Positions 38,832 to 51,057 of a DNA stretch of 64,000 nt are shown one piece after another. Location of the stretch: positions 1,503,823,355 to 1,503,887,354 of the forward strand of contig NC_056744.1 in NCBI RefSeq assembly GCF_019279795.1. The letters run 5' to 3'. Positions within the stretch are counted from its first letter, which is position 1. Each line of letters opens with the position of its first letter. Origin of the DNA: Protopterus annectens. Its lineage: Eukaryota > Chordata > Ceratodontiformes > Protopteridae. The position numbers and the translations under genes are program-made. Under the pieces are notes generated by a model. It ran no database searches, was not told the origin of the DNA, and saw nothing but the letters and a program-made list of their open reading frames with translations.

Positions 38832-38860
38832 GAAATAAATAAATAAATAAATAAATAAAA
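38832..38860. repeat. (AAAT)n microsatellite in PLE 1 3' region
   Basis: About seven AAAT units just downstream (minus orientation) of the endonuclease stop. Poly-A runs lie nearby at 38704-38741. Confidence 0.95.
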
Positions 38861-38870
38861 TAAAATACAA

Positions 38871-41554
38871 TTAGTCATGTAAACAATGTGGCAATTTTCT
38901 AAGTTCCAGTGCACTTTTAATTGAACAGTAGTAGTTTAGTCCAGGCTTTCTAAAAGAGTTCAGCTTTAATTGCCACATGAGTTCATGTTTCTCCAGAATA
39001 TTTGGGATGTCTCCTTCAAGATCACCCATGTCTATGTGATCCAGGATCTGGAACTTAAAACCTGTGTGTCTTTTATGAAGAGAAAGGTGTTTGGCTAGTG
39101 CATTATTTTTACATCCAGAGCGGATTTCTGACAGATGACAAGAAATCCTTCGCTTGAGTTTATTTACAGTCTTGCCCACATAGAATGCATCGCATTCATT
39201 GCACTGTGCCCTGTAAATTACTTTTTTAGTGTTACAGTCACCCCCTGCACTGGTTTTAATGATCTTCTTTAAATAAGGGCAATAAAAACTATCACCTTGC
39301 TGTATAAATATACAAAATGTACAATTAGTTTCACATCTTTTAGTGCTTTTCTCACACGGTCTAGGTTTAAATTCAACAAAACTTCTAATATTCCTGGCCT
39401 TCCTATAAACAAATAATGGGGCTTCACCTAAGATGTTAATCAGAAAAGGGTTTCCTGTGACAATGTCCCAGTTTTCTTCAATAATATTTTTAATACTGTA
39501 ATAATCCAAAGTGTATGTCAGGATGCAGCTATTTTTGCATTTGTTATTCTCTGTGGAATTACTTAACATTTTTCTACTAGGGAGGTTGAGTGAAGGTGCT
39601 TCAGTCCTTTTCAGTTCTATAATGGGTTCCAGGATGTTTTTTAACATCTGACTTTCATGGCCCCTCACTAGAAAATCATTCTCTAAGTTGTTCAGGATTC
39701 TCAAAAATGGTTCCATCTCTGTGGTAATTTGAGCTAATCTATAGCCTTGGGATTTCACTACATTATACTTGGTTTTTGTAGGATGTAGACTTTTACTGTG
39801 GAGTAATAAGTTAACCCTCGTTGGTTTTCTGAATAGATCAGTGGTGATTCTGTTATTGCTGGTGTCCTTGGAAATCTGCACATCTAAGAAAGTGGTAGAA
39901 GTACAGCTATGGGAAGAGGTAAACTTCAGGAAGGGGGTTGTTTGAGTGAGGTAAGTGATAAAATCTCCAAGCTGCAAGGTGTCACCTTCCCACACAATAA
40001 AGACATCGTCAATAAAATGTAAATAGCATGTGATATGCTGCATGTAGTCTGTGTTGTTTAACACAAAGTCCTCCTCCCACTTGCCCAGGGCTATGTTAGC
40101 TATGCTGGGAGTCATGGCAGCCCCCATTGTTTGTAGTGTTTGCCATTGAAAGTAAAGAAATTGTAGTCCAGTACAAGATTAATGAGCTTGCTTAACTTTT
40201 GCAGTTGTGCCTGTGTACCCTGATTATGTTTCTTAAAAGACTCCATAGCTGCTGTTATACAGTAATTGTGAGGGAGCACTGTGTACAAGGATTCCACATC
40301 AATAGTTACCAAAATACTGTCAGCTTCCACTGTAATGTTTTTATTTTCTTCAAAAAATCCATTAAATCTCTTATGTATGACTTATTCTTTACTGCTAGAG
40401 GTTTCAGCAAGTAATCAAGGTAAATGGCTGTGGCTTCAGTAAGGGAACCTCCACTTGCTACCACCGGTCTATAAGGTGGGTCTTCTCTGTTCTTGTGTGG
40501 CTTTGGTATTCCAAAAAAGTAAGGTAAACGTGAGCATGGGCTCCATAAATAATTATAAAGATTTTCAGTGATAAGTTTTTCTTCCCATAATGTGGTGAGA
40601 TTAGTGTTCCATAAATTATATGCTCTTTTTATATCATCCATGGTAAATAACTCATAAAATCTGTTATCCTGCAGCATGCTCTCTATCTTTTGGTTGTAGC
40701 TAGTGGTATCAGTCACAAGTATACCTCCTCCCCTGTCGGCCTTTATTACATGCCTGGATTTGTCATTGCCTAGCTCAAGCAATGCTTTTCTTTCTCCCTG
40801 TGTTAAGTTATAAAGTTTTTTCTTTGGAGGTTTTTTAAGCAGTTTCCTGATATCCATCTCACATTTCACTTCGAAAGCAGCTAGTGTTTGATGTAGTGGT
40901 GGACAATAGCTGCTAGGCCTTTTTATAGTTTCATCAATAGGCTTATTTTCAGTGTCATTACTTTTGCCATGAAACTGTACCCTTAAGTTGAGCTTCCTCA
41001 CAAACATTTTAAGGTCTATCAGTACTTGAGCAACCTCACTCCTGCAGCTTGGTACAAAAGTAAGTCCTTTGGACAACACACTTTTTTCCTCTTTAGTCAG
41101 TGCTTTAACAGAGTGGTTCCAGATAAGTGGAGCACCTGTTATTGTGGTACCTGTTGTTGTTGATATTGTACCTGTTATTGTGGCTGTTACCTCTGTCTGA
41201 GCCTGGGACCTGGGTTGTAGTTGGGGTTCCAGTCAGGATTGTCCAGGTATTGTATTTCCCTCACCCCTGTCCACTGTTTGGTTCTGCTGTCTCCCTGGGA
41301 GTTTGTGGATAGAGTATGAGACCTCTGGAATTCCTCATCTGCTTTCTGGAATCTCGGTGGGTTGTAGTAGTATTCCTCGCTGTGGCTGTGGTATGGGGAG
41401 ACCTGGTAAGAGGGACAAGCTCTGGGGCTCTGGTGGTGGTCGTCGTTCTTGTTCTGGTACTGGTGCTGGCTTTGGTATTGGTGTGGTGGTTGATGTCTGT
41501 GCTGTCGATATTGGTCTTCCTGAAGAAACTGGTCCCTGTGATGGTGCTGCTGCA
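38871..41554 (-). pseudogene. PLE reverse transcriptase + GIY-YIG endonuclease, broken by few frameshifts
   Basis: Order on the minus strand: a Gln/His-rich N-terminal segment (41554-41187); ALTKEEKSVLSKGLTFVPS (about 41100-41045); ADRGGGILVTD (about 40740); YFFGIPKPHKN (about 40520); TIDVESLYTVLPH (about 40295); MTPSIANIALGKWEE (about 40110); the RT catalytic block HFIDDVFIVWEG (about 40015). The C-terminal endonuclease has VIYRAQCNECDAFYVGKT (about 39220-39165) with a downstream R-R-I...H pattern, ending at 38871. Frameshifts lie near 41210, 40320 and 40120; otherwise open for 418 codons. The Cys-rich NCTFCIFIQQGD and CNECD pairs upstream of GIY-YIG are as in Neptune-type PLEs. It would copy RNA by target-primed reverse transcription. 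Confidence 0.87.
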
Positions 41555-41563
41555 ATATATTTA

Positions 41564-44385
41564 GAGATCCTAAATCATAAAACTATGATAAATTTGGAAA
41601 GGATTAAGTTAATTAACTATTCTACAAATCCTAAATCTATGCACAAATTAGCTTCCAAAACTAAATTGATTACTAAAGTTAAGCAAATTAAGGAAATGTT
41701 TTTACTGGGAAGTAAAAAAAATAACAGATATTGATGAATTCCTGAAGATATTCACAACCCACTTTAATAAAGTTAATCAAAATTAAACAAAAATGGATCC
41801 TCAAGATTTGATTAAAACATGCATTAAAACACACTAAAAATAGACTAACAGAAGACCAAAAGAAATCAATAGATACATCTATACTATTGGCTAAATTAAA
41901 AATCAAATTAAGAAATTAAAACTGAATAAAGCAGCAGGCAATGACAGAATGATATCAGAATTATATAAAATAATGTCAAAACAAGCTCTTCATATTATGC
42001 ATAAAGTCTTTACATTAGTTAAAGATTTATTTAAAGTACTGCCATCATAGAAATATATATTTCTCCAACATTAAAGGCAGATAAAAATCCAGCAGAATGC
42101 TTGTCATATAGATCTATTTCTCTTTTAAATATAGTTTACAAAATATTCCTGGTCATACATGGTACTAGGTTACATTTTCTACCAAGTCTGATTCATGAAG
42201 ACCAAACAAGATTTATAATAAACAGAAGTATATATATGACAACATTGAAAGAGTTTTATCCATAACTGATTTTGTAGATAACAATAAACAAAGATTGACT
42301 TTGTTAGGCTTGGATATAAATAGTGCTTCTGACACTGTGAATTAGAATTATTTATTGGTATTAAAGGAATACAAATTTTCAACATAGTTTTCCAGCTTAT
42401 TAGCTCGCTTTATGATAATTCTGTAGCTTATGTAAAATTGGTTCCTATTTATCAGAGTCAATTCTAATTACTAAGGAGACTAAACAGGGTTGCTCACTCT
42501 CTCCATTACTTTTCAGCTTAGTTATGGAGCCTTTCACACATTTTATAAGATCCAAAGCAGACATCAAAGGAATACAGATAAATAACTTAAATTCCAAAAT
42601 GCTATTATTTGCAAATTATATTCTTGTGACATTAAATGATAATAGAAATTCTCTTAACACAGTGTTTAATGCTGTAAAGACATTTCAAAGAAAATCTAGT
42701 CTTACCTTTAATGAAAAAAAAATTACTCATAAATGAAAACATAAAGGACATGAGAGACACATTTTCTAAGTATATAGTACAAGATGATAAAATAATATAC
42801 AGTATCTAGGAATAATCTTGAAAAGAAAGCCATCACTCTGTGGCTAGGCTTATAAATGCCCCCTGGGCAGATAGCCTAGTACTTACCTATGAACCTAAAA
42901 GTACAATACAGGACAATTCTAAAAACAATCTAGCCAACATTAACTCTCTTGTTTACAAATGGAACAAACTCATTTTCACAATGGAAGAAAGACTTACCAT
43001 AATAAAAATGGTCATACTCCCCAAAAATGTTATACTTAATATAGTCATTATCAATACCCCAACTAATAAAACCATCAAATAATTCAATTCCTTAATACTT
43101 ACAATGTTTGGTGTCCTAATAAGCCAACATTAGGTTTAAATAAGGGATTGGGCATTAGGTAGAATTGGTATGCCAGAAATTATACTCAGTATCATCAATT
43201 GTTAAAACAATTATTTTATGTTTAAATAAAAACTATACTGCAAAATGGAACAACATTCAAGAGAGCATGTGTGCAGACTTAAACCAGATACATTTTACAC
43301 AGGAAAATGAGACAATAAATGATATTTTTTATGGCTATTAAAACACTACATTTTAGAAAATAGAAACATTAAGACCAACTCTACTTATATCACTTTGAAG
43401 ACATTTAAATATTATAAAAATCCATGAAATAAACCATGGCTATTTTAATACTGCCAATAGCTTGTACACAAAATATTTTATATACTTTTAATTTGAAAAC
43501 AGTAGATAAACTTAAAGAAAATAACCTAATTTATTGGTACTAGTTGATGGATGGAAGCAAAATACAAAGCACCGAGAATATAATAGTTAGATTTAATTTG
43601 GGCAAAGACGTGTGGTTAGATATACAAAATTTTAGACAAGCTATAGAAAGTAGGATAAATCTAATGAAATTGCCAATAAGAAACAATGTCCCTAAATTTA
43701 TAGATTTAATGACAACTCTGATAAGTCAAGAAATAACTGATAAAGGTATTTTATCTAAAATATATACAACTAAGAAAAATGTAGCAGAAGATATTACTGG
43801 AAACTTTTGGAATTACCTCAGAACTATGAATAACCATGAACCTAATAAGGAAGATGAAAAAAATATATTTTGATGCATTCTAAACAAACTACCTCTTCCC
43901 TAAATTGGGAATTATTTACATGGAAGTTCATGCATAAAATATTTATAACACCTTATAAAACTGAATTAATATATAAAAATAAAATGTTGTGTTGGAAATG
44001 TAATGCATGTGACAAGGTTAATTGGCAACACATGTTTATTGATTGTGCAGCTGTTAAACCATTTTGGGACAAAGGTAATGTTTTCCTGTATTCTTTATTC
44101 AATGAGAAATTTGTTTTAACTAAATCATTAATTTTGTTCAACACACCAATACCTGACTGTGTAAAACAGTAAACTACTTTATGTTATGGAGTCTACTATC
44201 AAGAGCAAGGAAAACAATTACCAAGAATTGGAAAAGTGAGCAAACTCTTACAATGAAAGAATTTGTAAATATTGCAACAGATGTCTGTCATTATGAACTT
44301 CTGACAATCAAGATGAGGACATCAGGAGTTACCACATCTTACAACATTCGGATAAAGCTTAAAGAACTGCTGAATAAACAAATGT
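41564..44385 (+). pseudogene. L1 ORF2 reverse transcriptase and C-terminus (second copy), broken
   Basis: Resumes at LEILNHKTMINLER (about 41565). RT blocks: KLNKAAGNDRM (about 41918), DRSISLLNI-like near 42110, LGLDINSASDTVN (about 42308), TKQGCSLSPLLFS (about 42480-42520). The expected FADD active site reads FANYILVTL (about 42608), so both catalytic aspartates of the motif are lost. The C-terminus has CWKCNACDKVNWQHMFIDC (about 43990-44045), matching the C-x2-C...H...C motif of the first copy. Many frameshifts are present, and a CR1 tail is inserted at 42841-42897. Older or more decayed than the first L1. Confidence 0.82.
42841..42897 (+). mobile_element. CR1-like LINE copy d: 57-bp 3' end only
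   Basis: The segment starting tggctaggcttataaatgcc and ending with a tail unit (atgaaccta) matches the last bases of copies a, b and c. It lies within L1 ORF2, between sequences matching the L1 RT thumb region. This is an extreme 5' truncation, consistent with reverse transcription starting at the 3' end. Confidence 0.85.
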
Positions 44386-44556
44386 AAACATGTCAATAAA
44401 GTGGGTATATGTTGTTTTGGTTACTTAGTAGACATCTTTGTAAATAGTTTTGTTACAGTTTGTGCTATTTGTTAATATTGTGCTATTTCAAATTTATATT
44501 TTAATGCTATAATTGATATTTATATATTAAAATGAATTAAAACATTTAAAAAGAAG

Positions 44557-44878
44557 ACATGGGCAAAATGAAGAGCTATGTATGGGATGATTTTTTTTCT
44601 GGGACAGGTGCCCATTTTTTTATTTCAAAAAGAGAGGAATGTTGGGGAAAAGACGTAGATATGTCTGAGTGAGGTAAGTTGGGTAGTTGAAGAAGCAAAT
44701 GCAAACATACAAGACAAACAAGACAAGAAACAGGGACTGTGATGGACACAAAAGGTTGGAGGACAGCATGATTGTGGTGGGGGGGGGAGGGGCAATGCAA
44801 ACTCATGCCTGTCCAGCTTAGAAACAGTGAAAATCAAGTCCTCATCCACTGGACTGCACTGTCACCTCACCCCGCTGG
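44557..44878. other. No gene recognised
   Basis: Flank of the second L1. A G-run (about 44780-44790) and unassigned sequence; no coding signal. Confidence 0.4.
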
Positions 44879-45259
44879 TTATTGGAGTGCTTGACATCTC
44901 CTACTCCTTCTGCAGTACATGAGGGATGCCATCCAGCATAGGCTTACACCAATGGTGCAGCACATGACCCTATGCACCATCCCTGGCAACTCACTACAGG
45001 TGATGAAATCACCACCTCCACTACTGCTCCCAGAGGGAACCACTGCACCAGCTTCCATGGCAGTACTACCTGAGGGGACAGGTAGTGTAGGGGCAGCAAA
45101 GGCAGTGCTGCCAGATTGGCTTGCAGATCTACTGGGCATTGGTGCAGGAACAGGTGGAGGGGGCAGGCTGATCCACTGGGGCTGGCCTATCTCATTGAGC
45201 TGTGTAGCATTTAGTGATGTGGTATACATGGATGACATGGAGACATTGTGACGGCACAT
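44879..45259 (-). pseudogene. Possible downstream exon of a Harbinger Myb adaptor (weak)
   Basis: A 126-codon minus-strand frame, Pro/Ser/Gly-rich in the middle (SGSTAF, PSGSTAM, PSGSSSGGG), as in the linker of Harbinger-type adaptor proteins. It lies about 0.8 kb downstream (minus orientation) of the Myb/SANT relic at 46.05-46.30 kb. That parallels the exon 1 - intron - acidic/Ser-rich exon 2 layout seen at 48.6-51.4 kb. There is no conserved motif, so function is inferred only from context and composition. Confidence 0.3.
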
Positions 45260-45569
45260 AATAGAAAATAAAAAAGAGAGATACGGGGTGAGAGAAAAAA
45301 AGAGAGAAAATTAGTACCATCATATGCAACATACAATGCATTAATACAATTATACAACTCTTTTATCTGAAGTATTATATTTAAGTATACATCCTAACAG
45401 ATACACACTATAGTACAGCTTGCTGAAAGTAATCCTTAAAATGTGCATATATTGTAGATATGTGGTTTCCAATTATACAGATTACAGTTTACAGCAGAAC
45501 ATTTGTGCCACTGGTATAGAGTCTTTAATTTAATGTAAATACTATTGAAGAAATAACAGTATTGTACAG

Positions 45570-45630
45570 TTATGAACTGTGGTATTTGAACCCACAACCT
45601 CTAACTACAGTCTAAATAACCTTCTGTTAA
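45570..45630 (-). repeat. tRNA-derived SINE-like head (possible)
   Basis: Minus strand shows gttagaggttgtgggttcaaatacc, containing a good RNA polymerase III B-box match (ggttcaaatacc). The A box is not clear. Possibly the same kind of unit as those at 47.1-47.3 kb. Confidence 0.35.
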
Positions 45631-45654
45631 CTTTGTAACATTGTTATTAAACTG

Positions 45655-45785
45655 TAATCTTTTGTCTCTAACCAATGGAGCTTTTCTCCCCTGGCCTCCA
45701 CTGAAAACAGGCCTGTATCCAATCGGATTTTCTTGGTGAAGAAATGTAAAATAAAAAATAAAAATAAATAAATAAATGTTGTGCT
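45655..45785 (-). repeat. Dispersed repeat, copy 2
   Basis: Reverse-complement copy of the unit at 12830-12935: TTTA-rich lead-in, a spacer, then ttttcagtggaggcc and gagaaaagctc. Similarity extends over roughly 100 bases with indels. Confidence 0.6.
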
Positions 45786-46049
45786 ACAGACTAATACATG
45801 CATGCTTGTTTTTACAGTTGGGATATGCATGCTCAATTTGATACAACTCTAGAAAATACCAAAAAAGCTATCTTTAACTTTTTAATACTAGAATAACACT
45901 TCTCTTCTGCATCATACATACCACTTGCTTCCCTCAGTCTCTTCAGTTGAGCAACATGAGCTTGCCTATTGAACTCATGCTATCTATCAGCTGGGAAAAG
46001 AACAGAAAAGAACTGAAGAGCATGATGCATACCTGTTTGCCTATGTTAA

Positions 46050-46310
46050 GCTTTTTAAGTCTTACAAGTACGGCCTTAATTTCATACTAACACAGTTACA
46101 GGATGTCCATAGTCTCAAATTGCTCCAACAAATGGTTGAGAGTATCCTTTTTTTTTGGTGTAGGTCATTAAAATGATGCCTACATTGCTCTCCAGTGTGT
46201 GGGATACAAGTGACACTGGATCCAGCCTGGGCCAAACTGTTCCACATCTCAGACTTGTACTCAAGCCTTTGGATATGGTGCTTTACCAGTAGTCCAGTAA
46301 ATATCCTGGA
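46050..46310 (-). pseudogene. Myb/SANT-like DNA-binding domain relic (Harbinger adaptor type)
   Basis: Minus-strand frame: HHIQRLEYKSEMWNSLAQAG, then a short loop, then HTGEQCRHHFNDLHQKK. This matches the three-helix Myb/SANT arrangement (K-x-x-x-W-x-x-L/I-A near helix 2 and T-x-E-Q-C-R-H-x-F-x-D-L in helix 3). A stop (TAG) lies just upstream at about 46309. The family targets Harbinger transposase to transposon ends; this copy is a fragment. Confidence 0.6.
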
Positions 46311-47123
46311 CTACTGGACATCCCACCTCTGTGCCATAAACCTGGCACTTTCTCCTCTAATTCCAGCCATGTCTACCAACCAAGCTAGAGCAATGCAGAC
46401 TGATGCCTTCCTGTCAATTTCAGTTAATACATTTACTGGTAGTGTAGAAACCTGAGCCATGCTTTTGCAGGATGTTAAGCAGAGAGCAGCAGTGCCAAGC
46501 AGGGAGGCATTAAATAATTGCAATTGGAAGGCTAATCTGACACTTGGCCTTAGTTCAAGGGGTGTCTACTGACATAGCCTGGAAATATATATTGGAAATT
46601 GGAAGATAACAGTCAGGTGAGTTAGGTTTGCTGACATGTACTGGGGGCATAAATGTAATGACCTGACATATTTGTTTTTCCATTTATATACTAAGAAAAT
46701 TGATTTTTACAGTGCGGGATTCAAACATAGGTATAAGGGGCAAAACTTTTTTTCACAACATTGATTTTCCATCTTGCCACAGAAGAAGTGCTGTTCAGAT
46801 ATCCTCAGGAATCATACATAAATACAGGTGACAATATGTGCTGTTACACATGATTTTCTGTGTGTCACCTGACAAGGTTATTGGATATAGATCCAGTTGT
46901 GTATGTGTCTTAGGTAATTGTGAAGGCCATGCAAGTCCATTTAGCAGAATTATACATATGGAACTATAGTACACAATATACCCTCAGTTATACATCTGAA
47001 AACATAATAATGGTGTCTCATCCCTCATACATATAATTCATATCAATTCCACTATTTAAAGTGTTATAAGTTAGAATTAATATAAAGGGAAATGGAACAA
47101 CTGTAAAAATGTATGGAATATCA

Positions 47124-47185
47124 TGTATTAGGATCCCAGGACACCATGTGAAAGGTAGTCCTCCACTTACACCTGCTGCCACAGG
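47124..47185 (-). repeat. tRNA-derived SINE-like unit 1
   Basis: Minus strand: tggcagcaggtgtaagtgg (A-box-like), then gtcctgggatcctaatac (B-box-like). It aligns with the segment at 47271-47330 on the same strand, about 145 bases away. Confidence 0.4.
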
Positions 47186-47270
47186 AATGTTGCAATAACA
47201 CTTGTCTATTTTTCATTTCATTGCTATAAAGTGCACTGTCACAGCAGTAACATAAAAGGCTGCATGCCCT

Positions 47271-47330
47271 GTACTAGAACCCAGAACCATCTATACTCCA
47301 GCTCTACACTTACATGTGCTGCCAAAGGAC
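47271..47330 (-). repeat. tRNA-derived SINE-like unit 2
   Basis: Minus strand: tggcagcacatgtaagtgta (A-box-like), then ggttctgggttctagtac (B-box-like). Clearly related to 47124-47185. Functional Pol III activity is not implied. Confidence 0.4.
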
Positions 47331-48643
47331 TAGTTAAATAATATTCCCTAATTCACTAATAATTCTTAAGGTCTCTGGGTTAACCACCAAGCAATGCCAC
47401 TTAGTGGGTTTGCATGGTACCCCACAAACAACAACATCATCTACAGTAATATGAAACCATACAACTGTTATTTGTACATTTATTATTTTTGGATGTAGTG
47501 CACTAAGTGATCACACAACCAGCTAGGATTATTGCTTGCAAATATACAGCTCTACCTTACCTCTCTGTGTTTGTTGGTCATTTTTCTCTTATCTGACCAG
47601 TAATCAAGCCATGCAGTCTGTAAGCCATTCTATATTATTGACCTTAAAATGTGTGAGGATATTAAATGGAAATAATATCATATGCAGTTGCCAGTAAATG
47701 AAGGGGAGTTTGGCTGTTAATGAACAGAACCTCTTAATTGTGTGCTGCTTACTTACATTTCCAACCTTAATCTAACACTTTGTAAGTCTACCCTGACACA
47801 CCCACTGGATGTTGGGCAGCCTGTATTGCTGTTATGTTTTCCTTCTCTCAACCAGTAATCATTCACAGTTGCAATCCATTAATAACAAACACTGAGGGAG
47901 TGCCCACACTATGTTTACATCTGTTACATGGAGCCAGATATTTGGTATTCAGCAATTCTGATCAATTCATACCTGGTTTGCATCTTCACTGTGCTATCTC
48001 CCTGAATCTACACTGTATAAAAAGACAACTGTGTAGCTTTGAAAATTGAAGTTCCGGAGACTTGTTTATATGGAGAACACAGAACAGAGGCTAATACTTT
48101 GGGATATATCTGCACAGAGGATTACTGAACTTGAAAAAGTATGCTTGCATTTTGCCAGCTATGTACTGTACATGCTGGAATGTAATTAGGAAAAATCTGA
48201 AAAAAAAGACTTGTACACTTTTATCTCTATGCATTAGTAAGAAGTGTAGTGATGCCATGGGCATGCTTGTCAAAGCATTTTACAGGTGTACATGACCTGA
48301 GTTACCTTAAAATGGAATGTTCTGTGATAAATCTGTAGTCATGTTTCAGGAACAGTTCATTTTGATAGCCCTTTTATTACTTCAGTGATGGTTTGTTAGC
48401 AAAATGTGTCATTTGCCTGTTCTTTTGGAAGGAGCAAAGCTGCATTTCTGTTATGGCACAAACAAGGATATGTTACTATTGTTTTTTTGCATCCAGCCTG
48501 TTGTTTATATTTCAAATCTCTAGACTGTTTTATGTTTACCCATTGAGTAATACTGAGATGCTACGTTTTCTGTTTTTTCTGTGAACAGGCATTTTGTAGT
48601 TATGTGATACTTATGTATATTATCCTTCTGTTGTCTTTTAGAA

Positions 48644-49083
48644 CACCTAGGACTATGTCTCTAGGCATCTCAGTTCTCAGAGACCACCCTTCACTGATGC
48701 TGAAAACCAGGTTACCATCAATACTTTTAAGCAACATGGTGCCTTCCTGCTTGAAAGGGTACAGGGAGATATGCAATGCAGAAAGCAGATTTGACAGCAG
48801 ATTGTCAAGGATGTTAATGCCATGGGTGGCCATGGCAGGACATATGAGCAGATGTGCCATAGGGTCACTGACATGATCACATCTACACAGAGGAGAGGAG
48901 CTGCAGTGGTCTGTGATTGGATGGGTACCAGGAGGCTGGCTACAGAGCCACTACTAACACCAAATGAAGAGTTACTGTTCACTGTCAGGGATCCAGTCTT
49001 TCAGGAAAATTCAGAACAGCATGTCTTCAACATTGGTGTGACTGTTTCAGTGACAGCAAGCATATCCCAGGAAAACCTTCCAG
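48644..49083 (+). pseudogene. Harbinger Myb/SANT adaptor, exon 1
   Basis: The frame reads RPPFTDAENQVTI, FKQHGAFLLERVQGDMQCRK, then a stop where the family has Trp (TGA, apparently from TGG). It continues IVKDVNAMGGHGRTYEQMCH and RVTDM. This is a complete Myb/SANT-like domain of the type in Harbinger/PIF adaptors, about 75 residues, and its C-terminal flank has PLLTPNEELLF. Upstream, gtcttttag at 48635-48643 could be a splice acceptor; no in-frame ATG is seen. The 3' end (ccttccag|gtaggc, 49083/49084) is a good donor in phase 1. The domain binds the transposon termini and partners with the HARBI1-like transposase, which is found convergent at 63-64 kb. Confidence 0.72.
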
Positions 49084-51057
49084 GTAGGCTTTTGTATCTC
49101 AGTTGTTGAATACTGTTTTATAGTAAAACAATTTAAATCAATATGTTACTTCCATTTCACAAGAATTTTTGGGGGGGTTGAAGATTGCTACAATTAACAA
49201 CACATTCTGAATGATTAGCTCAGGTTGGAGTCATCCAAGATCTGGTTGAAAGTATAGTTAATGGACATATAAAGGGGTAAATGTATTACCCCCATGTTAC
49301 TGTTAACTCATTCACTCCAGTTGAGCTCAGGAAGTTTCCACTGTAAGCTCCAATAGGTGGAGCTAAGCCTTTTGACAGAATCAAATTATGTCCTTACACT
49401 TCAAACCAATGTTCATATTTCTGGAACCGCAGGGGTTATGAAAGAAGTATAAATGGCAAACTCTTCAGCACAAACTATTTTTATAGTGGCAGTATTATTT
49501 AGGTTCTGCATCTTAACATTTATAAGTCACAGTCAACACAGTAACTATTACATTTGTAATATTTTGTAAACAACTTACAATATCTCAGCAATGACTCAAG
49601 TTACACACATACTGTCAGCAGCATTTTATTCATCTAGATGAGAGATTTCATATGATGCTAAGGAGTTTTATCTATATTACTTGGTTGTCAAGATATTTAG
49701 TAAAACATAAACATTATATCTATATAAATTAATATCATTAAAACAACAGCTAATATCTATTTATCTGCACTAGACAGAGGTCAAATATTAATGCAATTCG
49801 GTTTGCCATTTTGTAAGCTTTAAAACAAAATATTTTAAAACCTTGGCACATAGTATGGTTTTAGAATTATTGGTGCAAATATGAACAAGCAATATTTGAT
49901 GCCTAGGTGTGTCAGTAGGAGTTAACTGCAAGATGCATTTAGAGGTGTCACTCAAATGTAATGATATTCTCCTTACCTTTTGCTTAACTTCTTCCAGGAC
50001 CATCTGGCAAGCAGAGGATACCCTCATCTGCAGATGGCAAATCAAGCATTTTTATGTCAGTACTGCTGAGCAATTCAAAGAAATATTTTAGGGTGTGATT
50101 TTGATGTAGGGACTGTTGTGTGTATGGCTTTACTGTCTAATAGTAGCAGCACTGTTATTTTGTTAGCATATATTGGAGTATAATAGTTTAGGTATTATTT
50201 TTTTCTGCGCTTGTTGCTTAGTATCTGTAAGAATCGATGAGACTGTACTATACTGGAATTAAATGGAAACAACTGAAATAAGACTGGAATAAAAGTCTTT
50301 ATCTGTTACTTACCCAAACTCATGCTGAGCAAGTGCCAGTTATGCCTTTATGGACCAAGTGTTGTGTACTTTCAGAATGAATTCTCCAAACACTGCAGTT
50401 CATTTAATAAGGCTTTATTAGATGTTTACAATATCCAAATACTGTCTACATTAACAGTGCTGATAAACAATAACAGTCTGTAGAAATGCTGGAATGCTGG
50501 TTAACAGTGCTGCTAAATATATCCAAAGTTTCTGCACATATATTTTGATTGTCCTGACTAATGTAAACTGAAACAGTCTTTATTTGACCTGTCTTCTGTA
50601 TTTAGGCTCAAGTGTCTGTATTTTACCTTCCTTTCTAAAATGCTGGATATTTAATCTTTTCTGTATGTCAGGCTGAACTAACTAATTGACTTCCCTAACC
50701 GTAACTGAAGTATATTTTAATAATACCAAAAACCATGTAATGCTTTATGCGCCTCCTTAGCCTTGGTTACTTGGTTTCCAAGCCAGGTCTTGCATGTGCC
50801 TCTTTATCTAGCATTCTATTGCTGTGTACATCTTTTCCCTTGAAAAAGGAACATTCTGTAGCTGGCAAGACTGTATATTTCCCTTGAAAAAGACCATTCT
50901 GTATTTTCTGCACAGTCCATGCTTATATTTCATTTCTAATAAACTGTCTTGTTTGAAACTGAATGCATACATGTCTGACTATATTTTCAGGCCTTATTCT
51001 ACCTAAATGCACTATAGTAAATTTACTGAAAATACCTTAACTCTAACAGTATCACAG
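49084..51057 (+). other. Putative intron of the Harbinger adaptor gene
   Basis: Bounded by a gtaggc donor at 49084 and an atcacag acceptor ending at 51057. Splicing there keeps the frame (phase 1: G codon completed by GT, then GDTDSGS). No coding or repeat signal recognised inside, apart from A/T-rich sequence. Confidence 0.5.

Larger units (their letters stand above)
37945..41554 (-). mobile_element. Penelope-like element 1 (Neptune-like), 5'-truncated, nested in L1
   Basis: Minus-strand PLE with reverse transcriptase and GIY-YIG endonuclease (38871-41554) and about 0.9 kb of 3' sequence that includes a hammerhead-like motif (38583-38630). A 9-bp direct repeat (atatattta) at 37936-37944 and 41555-41563 may be the target duplication. 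It is low-complexity, so the call rests mainly on L1 sequence resuming at 41564. The 5' end cuts into a Gln/His-rich N-terminal region. Confidence 0.8.
36850..44556 (+). mobile_element. Second L1/Tx1-like LINE, 5'-truncated or decayed, with nested PLE and CR1 tail
   Basis: ORF2 similarity to the first element starts at 36920 (CISININVLNNSCKR against CISLNVNGLNNSCKRG). It is interrupted at about 37945, resumes at about 41564 (LNHKTMINLER against LHHKTMINLEKK at 9130 in the first copy), and ends with an A-rich tail near 44530-44556. No ORF1 was recognised upstream. Target-site duplications were not found. The left edge is set by loss of similarity and is approximate. Confidence 0.82.
46560..48640. 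other. No gene recognised; contains tRNA-like units
   Basis: Unassigned sequence except for two related tRNA-like segments (47124-47185, 47271-47330), annotated separately. Confidence 0.45.
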
